A DNA stretch of 64,000 bases, from positions 283,294 through 347,293 of the forward strand of contig CALVTO010000002.1 in the NCBI GenBank assembly GCA_944362705.1, read 5' to 3'. Every line of letters begins with the position of its first letter. Position 1 is the stretch's first letter. Position numbers and translations under genes: made by a program. The DNA is from an uncultured Clostridia bacterium (GTDB taxonomy: Bacteria; Bacillota; Clostridia; Christensenellales; UBA1242). A model generated the notes under the pieces. It searched no databases. It was given only the letters and a program-made list of their open reading frames with translations, and had not been told where the DNA came from. Below are positions 48,109 to 57,041 of the stretch, piece after piece.

Positions 48109-49278
48109 ATGACGAAGAAAAAAGTTTTATTAACATATATGGAATCGGGTATGGGACATATTGTTTCTATGCAATCGATTCATGATGCTTTACATAAATA
48201 TGAAGACCAAGTAGATATTATAGATAGTTATATTATGCAAGAAGATGGGAATAAACACCAGATTCAATTTGAAAAATTTATTATTTGGGAAACAAAACAA
48301 ACCAATAAAATTGCAGGATATGGAAACTTTGTATTTTTTCTTATGGATTTGTTTGCAGGGCAAAAATTATTAAGGTTTACGCACAGAGTTTTCTTTTGGA
48401 AAGCAGTAAATGCAACGCTAGAAGCTTTTAAAAAAAGAATGCCTGATGTTATTGTTAGTACGCACTATTTTATTACGTATTGTGCAGTAGAATATAAAAA
48501 ACGATACAACCCAAACGTTAAAATTGTTACATATAACCCAGATAATAATGTGCACACGTGGTGGGACAGCCGAGATGGCATGTTTTTTGTGAATAACGAA
48601 CAAGCAAAAGAAGAGGCAATAAAGAAAAGAAAGTTTTTACCTGAAAATGTAGTGAATGTAGGCTTTACTTTAAGAAACAGCGTTTTACAAACAACAGAAA
48701 GCAAAACATTTTACAGAAAGAAATATAGAATTGATGATAGGTTTACGATTATTGTTGCTGATGGTGCGTATGCTTCAGGGAAGGCTTGTGCGGTTGTAAA
48801 AGAGCTTGTAAAAACACATATGCCTATGAATATTATTTTAATTGCTGGCAAAAATGAAAAAGCGATGAAGCGCTACCACAAAGTGGCTGCAAAACTACGT
48901 CATAAACACAAAGAGGCGTCGTTAAGAGTTTTAGGGTTTCAACCAAATATTTGTGAACTCTATAAAGCGTGTGATGTTTTTATTACAAAAGGTGGCCCTA
49001 ATGCTGTATTGGATAGCGTTTGTATGAAAACACCTGTGGTTATAAATTACTATGCGCACCCTATTGAAAAGGCAACGACAAATTTGTTTTGTAAAAAAAT
49101 GAAGTGTGGTATATATGAAAGTTCTCCTAAAAAAATTCGAAAATGTATGGAAAATTTAATTAAAGAACCAAAGAAGTTGTTAAAAATTCAAGAACGCCTA
49201 AATGCTATGCCGAAATTGGAAAACGGGGCGGAAAAAATTGCAGAATACATTATAAAGCAGGTGCAAGATGAAAAATAA
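48109..49278 (+). CDS. Glycolipid glycosyltransferase (GT28/MGDG synthase-like)
   Basis: 389 aa, GT-B fold. N-terminal LLTYMESGMGHIVSMQSIHDAL (MGDG-synthase N domain with G-H), central IVADGAYASGKACAVV, and C-terminal sugar-nucleotide domain LGFQPNICELYKACDVFITKGGPNAVLDSVCMKTPVVI typical of processive diacylglycerol glucosyltransferases (UgtP/MgdA). Acts at the membrane on a lipid acceptor. Overlaps the following acyltransferase by 11 nt: a glycolipid pathway pair. Confidence 0.8.
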   Translation: MTKKKVLLTYMESGMGHIVSMQSIHDALHKYEDQVDIIDSYIMQEDGNKHQIQFEKFIIWETKQTNKIAGYGNFVFFLMDLFAGQKLLRFTHRVFFWKAVNATLEAFKKRMPDVIVSTHYFITYCAVEYKKRYNPNVKIVTYNPDNNVHTWWDSRDGMFFVNNEQAKEEAIKKRKFLPENVVNVGFTLRNSVLQTTESKTFYRKKYRIDDRFTIIVADGAYASGKACAVVKELVKTHMPMNIILIAGKNEKAMKRYHKVAAKLRHKHKEASLRVLGFQPNICELYKACDVFITKGGPNAVLDSVCMKTPVVINYYAHPIEKATTNLFCKKMKCGIYESSPKKIRKCMENLIKEPKKLLKIQERLNAMPKLENGAEKIAEYIIKQVQDEK

Positions 49279-50065
49279 ATATGATGAGATACATGCATGT
49301 TTGGCAAAAGAAGGGAAGTTTGATACATACACAACGCCCATGAATGAAGACCACAAGAAAGTGGATGATGCGCATGTATACTTACCTAAAAATATTTTTG
49401 TAAAAATGGGATATGGGTTGTTTCGAGGGTTTGTAACGTGTGTGCAACCACTAGTAAACTTTTTTGCGTTTGGGTTAAAAGTAAAAGGGCGAAAAAATTT
49501 AAAAAAGGTAAAAACGGGAGCGATAACAGTAGCAAACCATGTACATTATTTAGATTGCATTGCCATTCGTCAGGCGTGTTTTCCAAAATCTTTTTACACA
49601 ACAGCTGCACCACACAATAATAAAAAAGGTGTGATGGGAAGTTTTTTAAGAGCGGCGGGAGAGTTGCCGTTAGGAGAAACGTTTTCAGCGCAGAAAAACT
49701 TTAACCAAGCTGTTGCAACCCTTTTAAAAAAGAAAAAATTGATCAATTTTTATGCCGAGCAATCTTTATGGTTTCGATATGAGAAATCTAGACCTTATAA
49801 ACCAGGTGCGTTTCGGTTTGCGGTAACAAATAATGTTCCGGTGGTACCCATTGTACTTTGCTTTAAAGAACTTAACAAATTTGAACGTGTATTTCGTAGA
49901 CAAAAAAAATTGGTGGTTATAATTCAAGAGCCGATATACCCTAATACGGAACTAGACACAAAAGAGCAAGTGAAAGATTTGCAAGCAAGATGCCAGAAAG
50001 TATATGATGATACCATTATTGATTTTTATGGATACGATAAAAACACGTATTCTTATTATGAATAA
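49268..50065 (+). CDS. PlsC-like 1-acylglycerol-3-phosphate acyltransferase
   Basis: 265 aa. NHVHYLD (NHx4D box I, about residues 91-97), FYAEQSLW in place of the usual EGTRS box III, and PGAFRFAVTNNVPVVPIVL (box IV). Likely acylates lysophosphatidate or a related lipid. Coupled to the glycosyltransferase before it. Ends at a terminator. Confidence 0.85.
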   Translation: MKNKYDEIHACLAKEGKFDTYTTPMNEDHKKVDDAHVYLPKNIFVKMGYGLFRGFVTCVQPLVNFFAFGLKVKGRKNLKKVKTGAITVANHVHYLDCIAIRQACFPKSFYTTAAPHNNKKGVMGSFLRAAGELPLGETFSAQKNFNQAVATLLKKKKLINFYAEQSLWFRYEKSRPYKPGAFRFAVTNNVPVVPIVLCFKELNKFERVFRRQKKLVVIIQEPIYPNTELDTKEQVKDLQARCQKVYDDTIIDFYGYDKNTYSYYE

Positions 50066-50086
50066 CGCGAAAGCGTTATTTTTTTA
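50057..50086 (+). terminator. Terminator of the acyltransferase gene (copy 1)
   Basis: AATAACGC-GAAA-GCGTTATT stem with T-run, starting at the gene's stop codon. A 28-bp stretch recurs at 50177. Confidence 0.85.
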
Positions 50087-50176
50087 CAACCGTACATGAT
50101 GGATAGTGGAAAAACTATGCCTAGGGGGTATATACACAATTATGTATACAACGTACAGTCTAATGTAGTGGCGGGC

Positions 50177-50204
50177 TATGAATAACGCGAAAGCGTTATT
50201 TTTT
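50177..50204 (+). repeat. Duplicate of the acyltransferase stop codon and terminator
   Basis: 28 bp identical to 50057-50084 (TATGAATAACGCGAAAGCGT then TATTTTTT). The two copies are 120 bp apart. Confidence 0.9.
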
Positions 50205-50468
50205 ATGTTTACATGGTTTTGTAAAAACCATAGTTTGGTGTGCAAGGCTATAACAATGGTTAAGAAAAGTGGCGTGTAGATATTCGTACAAATGATACGG
50301 TTGTATGGCGAGAATACCTTATAGCGCGGTATGAAATGTGTGGGAAGGGACATGCTTATGGTATGCAAAAAAATATACGTATATTTATAGGTGTTGGTGT
50401 TGCTTTTTGTGTACCATTTGTGCACCTAACACCTTTTTGTTTTTTGAACCAAATATAGCATACATATT
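50205..50468. other. Gene-free segment ending in a terminator-like hairpin
   Basis: No coding frame that I trust. A short hairpin (ATGGTTTT/AAAACCAT, 50212-50230) and a long terminator-like stem at about 50391-50441 (AGGTGTT/AACACCT) followed by T-runs bracket about 220 bp; a small RNA is possible. Confidence 0.35.
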
Positions 50469-50497
50469 GAAAACTTGGGGTATGTGATGTATACTAT
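50469..50497 (+). promoter_or_regulatory. Promoter of the 515-aa HExxH gene
   Basis: TTGAAA (50469-50474), 17-bp spacer, TATACT (50492-50497). Confidence 0.6.
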
Positions 50498-50515
50498 ATA
50501 TGGAGTTACATACAA

Positions 50516-52063
50516 ATGAATAAATGGAAATTACTATACAAACAAAGAGTTTTAGAAGTTTGTAAAAACAAAGTTTTACAGAATATTTTATTGGAATTTT
50601 TTGATGATTGTACAAATTATTATAAAGATGTATGTTTTACAAAAGAAGATTTTGATACGTTACAAACACAAGATGGTGTATGGGAACAAGATATTGTAAA
50701 AGTATTATTTGAAAAAAAGACCAAGGTTTATATAGATGAAATGTTGGCGTATATTTTTTGTAACAATTTAAAAAAAGTTTCTTTTGATTCTTTTATAGAT
50801 GCAAATAAATTAGGCTTTTATAATACAAGAAAAAAAGAAATTCATATTTGGAATTCGTTGAACCCTGATGCAGATGTATATGATAAAGAATTAAATAAAA
50901 TAAAAAACCAAAAAAAGCGTAAAGATTATAAATTGTTTGTGCTTAAATGTGTGGTTTACCATGAATGTAATCATTTATTAGAACATATAACTTTTTTTAA
51001 TGGACGTGTTTTGAAACATTGCTCGCAAAATAATTACAGTGTATATTGTAAGGACCATTATATCGTTACTTCCGCCGATATTTTAGCACGCACAAATATT
51101 CAAAGTTTTATGAAGCACAGTAATGTATCTGGAATATCAACCGTTTGTATGAATTTTTTATCTGCAATGATTTTTGATGGCTATGATTACATTTTTGAAG
51201 CAAGAAACGATATATTGGCAAATAGAATTTTAGGTAACGATGATTTGAAAGAAACGTACATAGATAAAGACCATGCGTATATTGCAAAAAGGACACTAGA
51301 TACGCCGTTGCTTTACAGCACAGATTTTGATATGTATGTATTTTTTGATTGTTTAATGCAATCGGATGAGCGATTAACCCGTTTTCATATTTCTCAAATA
51401 TATAAGGAAATGAACGCAATACATGCAAGCCCAGATATGCGCAAAACCGTTTCTTCTTCGTTTTTAAAGTTAACGAAAAAGAAATACAGGAAAGAACCGG
51501 TTGTTCTTCACCCAGAGCAGTGGGAAACCATTTTACAAACATACCCTATAACAGATGCGTTGGCATTGATGCATGGAACGGCGCATTATATTATGAATGA
51601 GAAAAACGATGAACATACGTTTTTGCAAATAAAAATATTAGAACAGGCTTTATTATGTTCTGTGTTGTTAGAAAAATTTGAAACAATGAAACAAACGCAG
51701 CCATTGCAAGATGTTTTATCTTGGGCAGATGATGTTTTAATGAAAGTGGGGGACGTTTTGTTATTACCTAATATTGATATGTACATACAAAAAGATGGGA
51801 AGCAACAAACGGCTTGCGGAACAGATGTATTTACTCTTGAAGAATATATACAAAAAGCCCCAGAGATGCTCAACTTGAAAGCTTTTTCGAATTTTGTACA
51901 GGCTGTAGAACAATTTGCGCAACAGCATGATGTTTATATTCGTGATACATTTGATTATTTTATAGAAGAAGATGATATTAGAGATTTTGCAAATACAGAA
52001 GTGCGCCCTTATAACCCCAAAGAGTTTTTGCCTTGGATAAAAGAAAGAGATATGCACCGATAA
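50516..52063 (+). CDS. Unrecognised protein with HExxH metallopeptidase-like motif
   Basis: 515 aa. CVVYHECNHLLEH contains HExxH (His149, Glu150, His153), and FEARNDILANRI (Glu228) about 75 residues on could give the third zinc ligand. The rest is rich in Asp, Lys and Tyr with no known domain, and ends RDFANTEVRPYNPKEFLPW. No signal peptide. GGAG lies 12 nt upstream of ATG 50516. The same HExxH...E-x-R arrangement occurs in the protein at 46344, but general sequence similarity is not visible to me. Confidence 0.6.
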   Translation: MNKWKLLYKQRVLEVCKNKVLQNILLEFFDDCTNYYKDVCFTKEDFDTLQTQDGVWEQDIVKVLFEKKTKVYIDEMLAYIFCNNLKKVSFDSFIDANKLGFYNTRKKEIHIWNSLNPDADVYDKELNKIKNQKKRKDYKLFVLKCVVYHECNHLLEHITFFNGRVLKHCSQNNYSVYCKDHYIVTSADILARTNIQSFMKHSNVSGISTVCMNFLSAMIFDGYDYIFEARNDILANRILGNDDLKETYIDKDHAYIAKRTLDTPLLYSTDFDMYVFFDCLMQSDERLTRFHISQIYKEMNAIHASPDMRKTVSSSFLKLTKKKYRKEPVVLHPEQWETILQTYPITDALALMHGTAHYIMNEKNDEHTFLQIKILEQALLCSVLLEKFETMKQTQPLQDVLSWADDVLMKVGDVLLLPNIDMYIQKDGKQQTACGTDVFTLEEYIQKAPEMLNLKAFSNFVQAVEQFAQQHDVYIRDTFDYFIEEDDIRDFANTEVRPYNPKEFLPWIKERDMHR

Positions 52064-52093
52064 AAAAAGAAGCAAGGAGGCTTCTTTTTTTTG
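52062..52093 (+). terminator. Terminator of the 515-aa gene
   Basis: AAGAAGC/GCTTCTT stem with flanking A and T runs. Confidence 0.85.
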
Positions 52094-52154
52094 TATAAAA
52101 ATGCGTTATACCAACCTATTTACGTAAACGTTTGAACAAAAGGCAAAATTTCAG

Positions 52155-52389
52155 TTAGATTTTTGCCAGTGGGTACACTTGTTGCCAAATGATTTTGTTT
52201 GTTATATCGGTATGGTGTGGATGGATACATAAAGTAGGGGCTCCACTTTTGTAAACGGGTTCAGCGCTTTTATTGTTACCAACAAAATGGAAGATTTTGA
52301 AGAAACTCCCATGTTTTGTACCAGCATTCATTCCCTTTGGCTTTTTTTGTAAGCGTTCTATTAAAATCAAAAACGACAGTTTTTAACAT
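52155..52389 (-). pseudogene. Degraded HAD-family hydrolase
   Basis: From ATG 52389 the minus strand reads MLKTVVFDFNRTLTKKAKGN and continues to a stop after FLQNLPFCW; the DFNRTL box resembles the DxDxT/L nucleophile motif of HAD phosphatases. A second frame continues downstream (NNKSAEPVYKSGAPTLCIHPHHTDI) to 52155. Frameshifted and short, so a remnant. Confidence 0.45.
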
Positions 52390-52432
52390 ACATATGTACT
52401 TCTTTGTAGACCATTGTTTGATGGTGGTTTTA

Positions 52433-52476
52433 TATAAAAAAAACAAACAACATTTTTATTCAAAACGTTGTTTGGT
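52433..52476 (-). terminator. Terminator of the small membrane protein gene
   Basis: CAAACAAC/GTTGTTTG stem (52444-52451, 52467-52474) followed by T8 on the minus strand. Confidence 0.8.
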
Positions 52477-52502
52477 TTTGCTACATACGAGCGTATTTGT
52501 TT

Positions 52503-52811
52503 CTATACAACAAGCGGAACAATAACGCCTGCAATAACAAGTAGTAAACAAATGATGTATAAAACTTTCCAAACCATTTGTTTTGGTTTTACATAGCGCC
52601 ATGCTAAAATAGACACAATAACGATCATGATGGCGGTTGCTAAACCTTGCAATGCGCTTACAACTTTTAAATTGACGCCAACCAAAGAAAGTACCATTGA
52701 AATAACGTATAGTAAAGCAACGCTTACTAGAACGTACATACTTACTTTGTTTAGACCCCAAGAACTTTTATGTGTTGTTTTGCTTGAAGTTGTTTTTTTT
52801 GTGGTTGCCAT
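52503..52811 (-). CDS. Small membrane protein, three helices
   Basis: 102 aa. Basic, Thr/Lys/Ser-rich N-terminal 18 residues followed by three hydrophobic helices (about 22-45, 48-70, 80-102). Function unknown. ATG 52811 has AAAGGAGGAG, and a consensus promoter lies upstream (TTGACA-17-TATACT), so it is likely well expressed. Confidence 0.75.
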   Translation of the reverse strand: MATTKKTTSSKTTHKSSWGLNKVSMYVLVSVALLYVISMVLSLVGVNLKVVSALQGLATAIMIVIVSILAWRYVKPKQMVWKVLYIICLLLVIAGVIVPLVV

Positions 52812-52831
52812 AGTGCTCCTCCTTTTTTTTA

Positions 52832-52860
52832 AGTATACGCATTACGTAGTTGTTTGTCAA
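52832..52860 (-). promoter_or_regulatory. Consensus promoter of the small membrane protein gene
   Basis: Minus-strand TTGACA (52855-52860), 17-bp spacer, TATACT (52832-52837). Confidence 0.8.
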
Positions 52861-52883
52861 AGATTGTAGGCATGAGAGTTGTA

Positions 52884-53471
52884 TTATTTTTTGCGTTTAT
52901 TTACATTTTTATATAAATGATTTTTTTGGATGTAAGCATAGACCGGTGCTTGGATAAATTTACAAAAACTAGGGTCGTTTTGCGCTAAAGCTTGACGGAT
53001 ACTTGTGGAACTTATGTTTGCTATGTGTAAATCGATAATGGTTGTTTTTGTTTGTGGAATAGGTGTTGGGGTTGGGTAGCCTTCTCGTTTAATGACTAAA
53101 AACTGGCATATACATTTTAATTCTTCGTAGTAGTCCCAAGTGCTTACTTGTTGGTAATTATCGGCGCCAAGTACGAGACTTATTTCGTCGTTAGGAAACA
53201 AGGTTTGCACGTGCTGTATGGTATGAAATGTATATACTAATTGGTTTTTTAATTCAAAATCATCAATCAAAATATTTGGTTCGTTTGCAAACATGGTTTG
53301 CACCATTTCTAATCGATATTCTGCTGGCGCTAGTGCTTGCTTTGGGTAAGCGTCACCTGTGGGAACGACAATGACTTTATCGGCGTAGTGTGAGGCAAGC
53401 AAGTGCGTGGCTAATTGGTAGTGCCCAATATGTGGTGGATTAAACGAACCGCAGTAGACCGCTATTTTCAT
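52884..53471 (-). CDS. nadD: Nicotinate-nucleotide adenylyltransferase
   Basis: 195 aa. Converts nicotinate mononucleotide to deamido-NAD. GSFNPPHIGHYQLA (9-22, nucleotidyltransferase HxGH) and ISSTSIR near the C-terminus are the two active-site motifs. Start ATG 53471 lies 5 nt after GAGG. Single gene with a consensus promoter; the usual yqeK/rsfS neighbours are absent. Confidence 0.94.
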   Translation of the reverse strand: MKIAVYCGSFNPPHIGHYQLATHLLASHYADKVIVVPTGDAYPKQALAPAEYRLEMVQTMFANEPNILIDDFELKNQLVYTFHTIQHVQTLFPNDEISLVLGADNYQQVSTWDYYEELKCICQFLVIKREGYPTPTPIPQTKTTIIDLHIANISSTSIRQALAQNDPSFCKFIQAPVYAYIQKNHLYKNVNKRKK

Positions 53472-53488
53472 AAACACCTCGTATGTTT

Positions 53489-53517
53489 AGTATAAAGGCT
53501 TGCTTAGAGAATGTCAA
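53489..53517 (-). promoter_or_regulatory. Consensus promoter of nadD
   Basis: Minus-strand TTGACA (53512-53517), 17-bp spacer, TATACT (53489-53494). Confidence 0.8.
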
Positions 53518-53601
53518 TGTAAATGATGTTTATAAAGATTGCGGTTTGACATAGTGGCGTTATTTTTGTAAACTACAAAGAGTTGTAAAAAGGAGAGAAA
53601 G

Positions 53602-54195
53602 ATGCAAACAGAAATAACCGTACAAGTTTTTAACCCAAAACAAGAAATAGAGGCTATATTACGCGAAAAAGAGTTTGAAGTTACGGAAACGTACACCATG
53701 CATGATTGGTATTTTTCAAAACATTCTTGGCGCAAAATACAAAAGTTAACTTACCCTAAGTTGTTGCAACATTCTTTTTTAGTGCGTTCTATTTGCGGGC
53801 AACAACAAAAGTATTATATAACATATAAAAATAAAATGTGCGATAAGAAAGGAAATTGTTTACAAGAAGAAAAGATAAACGTTTGTGTGGATGATGCTGA
53901 AAAAGCGGTGACTATTTTTCAAAAGGCACAATGCACTTTATGGGCGGAAGTAAAAAATGTGACTACGGTATACAAAAAGGAACACATTTGTTTTGCTTTA
54001 CAAGACATAGATGGCTTGGGTGTATTTTTAGAGTTTGAAGAAAGTGAAGATATGAAACATATGTCTGTTTTAGAAAAAATTCGCATACTTAGTTTGCAAG
54101 CACAAAATTTGGGATTAACTTTGGGTAATGATTATTTTTGTAAAAAACCATATTTGCTGTTACATAATTTGCTATTACATAAAAAAGCAAGATAA
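53602..54195 (+). CDS. CYTH-domain protein (class IV adenylate cyclase/triphosphatase-like)
   Basis: 197 aa beta-barrel family binding triphosphates. EITVQVFNPK at the start in place of the usual ExExK, YYITYKNKM with alternating basic residues, and VFLEFEESED near the end match the CYTH/CyaB order. Likely thiamine-triphosphatase or tripolyphosphatase rather than cyclase; specificity not visible. ATG 53602 has AAAAGGAGAG. Confidence 0.75.
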   Translation: MQTEITVQVFNPKQEIEAILREKEFEVTETYTMHDWYFSKHSWRKIQKLTYPKLLQHSFLVRSICGQQQKYYITYKNKMCDKKGNCLQEEKINVCVDDAEKAVTIFQKAQCTLWAEVKNVTTVYKKEHICFALQDIDGLGVFLEFEESEDMKHMSVLEKIRILSLQAQNLGLTLGNDYFCKKPYLLLHNLLLHKKAR

Positions 54196-54212
54196 TACCT
54201 TGCTTTTTTTTG
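54180..54212 (+). terminator. Terminator of the CYTH gene
   Basis: AAAGCAAG/CTTGCTTT stem overlapping the stop, T8 run. Confidence 0.85.
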
Positions 54213-54286
54213 TATTTGGTATTTTACAAAAAGGTATTGATTTATGCTTTTTTTAAAGTATAATAAAAGCAAAGGGAGGAATGCGT

Positions 54287-55459
54287 ATGAAAATTAGTGT
54301 GGTTGCAACAACCAATACAAAACAGTTTGCTACAAAAGAAGATTTTGAAAATTTTAGTGGGCATGCGGCAGGTATTTGTTATATGAAAGATAACTTTTCC
54401 ACCATTGAGCAGGAAGACGTGGAAAAGACAAAACGCCGTATTGCACAAACAAAAAACAGCGGGCATCACAGTGTGTATGACCATGAAATGGTATCTTTGT
54501 ATTTAGAAGATATTCCCAAAGCGCTTGCTATGGTGTTAAATAACGAACAAATGTACACCACGAGTGAAAAGTCTGCAAGGTATACAAAAATGGTGCCGAC
54601 CGAAGCAGAGCAAAAGTTATATGATAAATGGTTACAAATTTTTAAAAACAAAATTACAGAAGCTTATGGGAATAAAGGTTTAAAATTTTTTGAAGGCAAT
54701 AAAATTGAAAAGCTTGCACAAGAAAATGCAAGATATTTGCTTTCTGTGTTTACACCAACTTCTATGATGTATACAGTTTCTTACAGACAATTAAATTATT
54801 TGTATGGCTTTTTAAAACAAGAAATAGAAAGAGAAAACCAAAATGCCTTGTATACTGCTTTAAAACCAGCTATGGAAGATTTATGTGAAGCTATTGAAAA
54901 TTTAGACTATTTTGATGAAACCTTAACGCAAAACGGCAAGTTACGCACATTAAGTTTGGTTACGCCTTCTAGCAGAATTTTTGTACCTACCTATGGCGAT
55001 ACATACACAGCTATTTATAAAGGGTCTTTTGCCCAATACGCACAAGCACAAAGACACAGAACGCTGAACTATACGATGCAGTTGTTAGAAAAGCCAGAAT
55101 TTTATGTGCCTCCAATTTTAAAAGATGACGCAGATTTGATGCAGGAATGGGTAAAAGACTGTAATCAACAGGCGGAAACTTTTCCACAAGGTATGCTTGT
55201 ACAGTTTGTAGAACGTGGAACTTTAGAAAACTTTATTTTAAAATTGATGGAAAGAAAATGCTCTTGCGCACAATTAGAAATTAACCAACAGGTTAATCAA
55301 ACGTTAAAAGAATATGCTCAGGCGTTGGAAGAGCAAGGACACCCTATGGCAGAAGAATTAAAAAAATATACCAAGGGTGCGCGTTGTACTTTTCCAGGGT
55401 ACACTTGCTCTACTCCTTGTGGTTTTGCTGAAGGTATAAATGAAACAAGAAAAATTTAA
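54287..55459 (+). CDS. thyX: Double-length ThyX-type flavin-dependent thymidylate synthase
   Basis: 390 aa, nearly twice the usual 210-250. First half: HHSVYDHE (60-67), then SEKSARY (93-99) and NARYLLSVFTPTSMMYTVSYRQLNY, matching ThyX except that the RHR triplet is NEQ (86-88 region). Second half: SFAQYAQAQRHRTLNY has the RHR but no SxRY, and ends with a ThyX-like QFVERGTLENF...QLEI. So the signature is split over two fused ThyX-like halves. It would make dTMP from dUMP with methylene-THF and NAD(P)H. Start ATG 54287 is 7 nt after GGAGG; ATG 54281 is too close to it. Confidence 0.85.
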   Translation: MKISVVATTNTKQFATKEDFENFSGHAAGICYMKDNFSTIEQEDVEKTKRRIAQTKNSGHHSVYDHEMVSLYLEDIPKALAMVLNNEQMYTTSEKSARYTKMVPTEAEQKLYDKWLQIFKNKITEAYGNKGLKFFEGNKIEKLAQENARYLLSVFTPTSMMYTVSYRQLNYLYGFLKQEIERENQNALYTALKPAMEDLCEAIENLDYFDETLTQNGKLRTLSLVTPSSRIFVPTYGDTYTAIYKGSFAQYAQAQRHRTLNYTMQLLEKPEFYVPPILKDDADLMQEWVKDCNQQAETFPQGMLVQFVERGTLENFILKLMERKCSCAQLEINQQVNQTLKEYAQALEEQGHPMAEELKKYTKGARCTFPGYTCSTPCGFAEGINETRKI

Positions 55460-55461
55460 AA

Positions 55462-55490
55462 ATAAAAAGACGCAGTTGCGTCTTTTTTCT
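55462..55490 (+). terminator. Terminator of thyX
   Basis: AAAAAGACGCA/TGCGTCTTTTT stem, then T-run; can serve both strands. Confidence 0.85.
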
Positions 55491-55507
55491 TTATATATAT
55501 TTACTTA

Positions 55508-56905
55508 TTATTCTACAAAAGCGTTAGGGTCGTTTTGTGCTTTTTGAATAAATTTGATGTAATCTTTAATAAGCTCTACGCTAACAGGTGTAAAATTATG
55601 ATATTCTATGCATACGTTAAAACCATTCTTCATAACAGGTTTTAAGGAATGTACGTGACCGTATAAATTGAACATACTTTTTTTACAATCTTCAGGCTTA
55701 TGCGTTAGGTTTACGGGTATGCCTAATATATTTGCGTCGAGAATAAAGTTGTTTTCTATAACGTTTGCAAACCCTTTTTTTAACAACATTTTTCGAAATG
55801 CAGGGAAATTGCCTTGCATATCTCGTTTTTCATAGTTGCCACATATTAAAATAATGTGCCCATTCAGTTTTTTTACAAGATCGTAATTGCCAAAATCTCC
55901 TAAGTGGTATACTGTATCTTTTTTACCTACTGTTGCGTTCCACCTTTTTATATATTCGTGATCTGTTTGCTCGACGGAATCGAAGGAGAACTCTTTCGTT
56001 CGAATTTTGTTTTTTTGCGAAAAATGGGTATCGGAAGTGAAAAATATTCTATTTTTAAATATGTTGCTTGGCGCGCGTTGTATGCTCTGCACAAAATCTA
56101 ACCACACAAGATTGTTTTTTGAACCATCGTAAACATACATAACGCTTTGTTCCGGCGAGGTTTGAGGTTGTTCTTTTAACAGCATATTTTTAGGAATTTG
56201 TTTATAAGAAAACCAATTTTTATTTTTTAAGTACGCTATTGGCATAATATCGTAAATATATTTTAAGCCATGATTGGTAATATTAAACTTAAAGTTTTTT
56301 ACAATTTTTAATAAGTATTTACCGAGTGTATTTACGGCAATATGCTCTTTTAATTCGTATACGCTTGTGGCGTTATATTTGCCAACGTAGGAAGGAATTA
56401 TGTGAAGTTTTACGTTAGAAAACATAACCCGTTCGAAGGCTTTTTTATCTTTGCGGTAGTTGCTGTCGGTGAAGGTATCGACTAAAAGATTTTGTGTGCC
56501 TAACCACACAACTTCTACTTTTTTTTCAATGCTTGGGTCGATATCTAAAGCAATGGCAAGATTGGTTAGGGTGCCTAAACAAACCAAATATGTTTTTGTA
56601 TTTGCTTTTGCGATTTCGATGATTTTTTGCACCGCTTCTGTTGGCTCTTTGTAACCATTAGAATAAAAGTCGGTAGAGCCCATATACACAATTTTGCTTG
56701 ATACGCCTGCGTATTTACAGATTCGTTTTGCTTCAAAATAACTATCTACCACACCTTCTTCTACCACTACAGGTTTATAAGACACGTAAAACGGACAAAC
56801 CGTTATGGCTTCTACTTTACATTCGGGTGAGGTAAGCGCGTAGGCTATGGCAAATGGATCATCTACTTCGTTTGTTACATCGGTATCTATAATTATGTGT
56901 TTCAT
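55508..56905 (-). CDS. Nucleoside hydrolase fused to a metallophosphoesterase
   Basis: 465 aa. Residues 1 to about 260 form an IU-type nucleoside hydrolase: DTDVTNEVDD (7-16) for the Ca-binding Asp cluster and CLGTLTNLAIAL. From 286 a calcineurin-like phosphoesterase follows: SDTH (291-294), GDFGN (336-340), GNYE (356-359) where GNHD/E is usual, TH (402) and GHVH (416-419). Likely cleaves a (deoxy)nucleoside and/or a phosphate ester; order of activity unknown. ATG 56905 has AAAGGAAG. Single gene. Confidence 0.8.
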   Translation of the reverse strand: MKHIIIDTDVTNEVDDPFAIAYALTSPECKVEAITVCPFYVSYKPVVVEEGVVDSYFEAKRICKYAGVSSKIVYMGSTDFYSNGYKEPTEAVQKIIEIAKANTKTYLVCLGTLTNLAIALDIDPSIEKKVEVVWLGTQNLLVDTFTDSNYRKDKKAFERVMFSNVKLHIIPSYVGKYNATSVYELKEHIAVNTLGKYLLKIVKNFKFNITNHGLKYIYDIMPIAYLKNKNWFSYKQIPKNMLLKEQPQTSPEQSVMYVYDGSKNNLVWLDFVQSIQRAPSNIFKNRIFFTSDTHFSQKNKIRTKEFSFDSVEQTDHEYIKRWNATVGKKDTVYHLGDFGNYDLVKKLNGHIILICGNYEKRDMQGNFPAFRKMLLKKGFANVIENNFILDANILGIPVNLTHKPEDCKKSMFNLYGHVHSLKPVMKNGFNVCIEYHNFTPVSVELIKDYIKFIQKAQNDPNAFVE

Positions 56906-57041
56906 ATGTTTCTTCCTTTCGTTTGTAGTATAGATGTTTTTGTCATTTTTACAAAACAAATGAACAATATAATGCAAACTTTTTCATGGCTTGACTAAAA
57001 ATTTCGCTTTGTGGTATAGTAATAATAGTAAGGAAATATTT

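Noticed and set aside
50084..50425. 113-codon minus-strand frame
   Set aside because: It crosses both terminator copies, has no ribosome site, and shows no protein-like composition.
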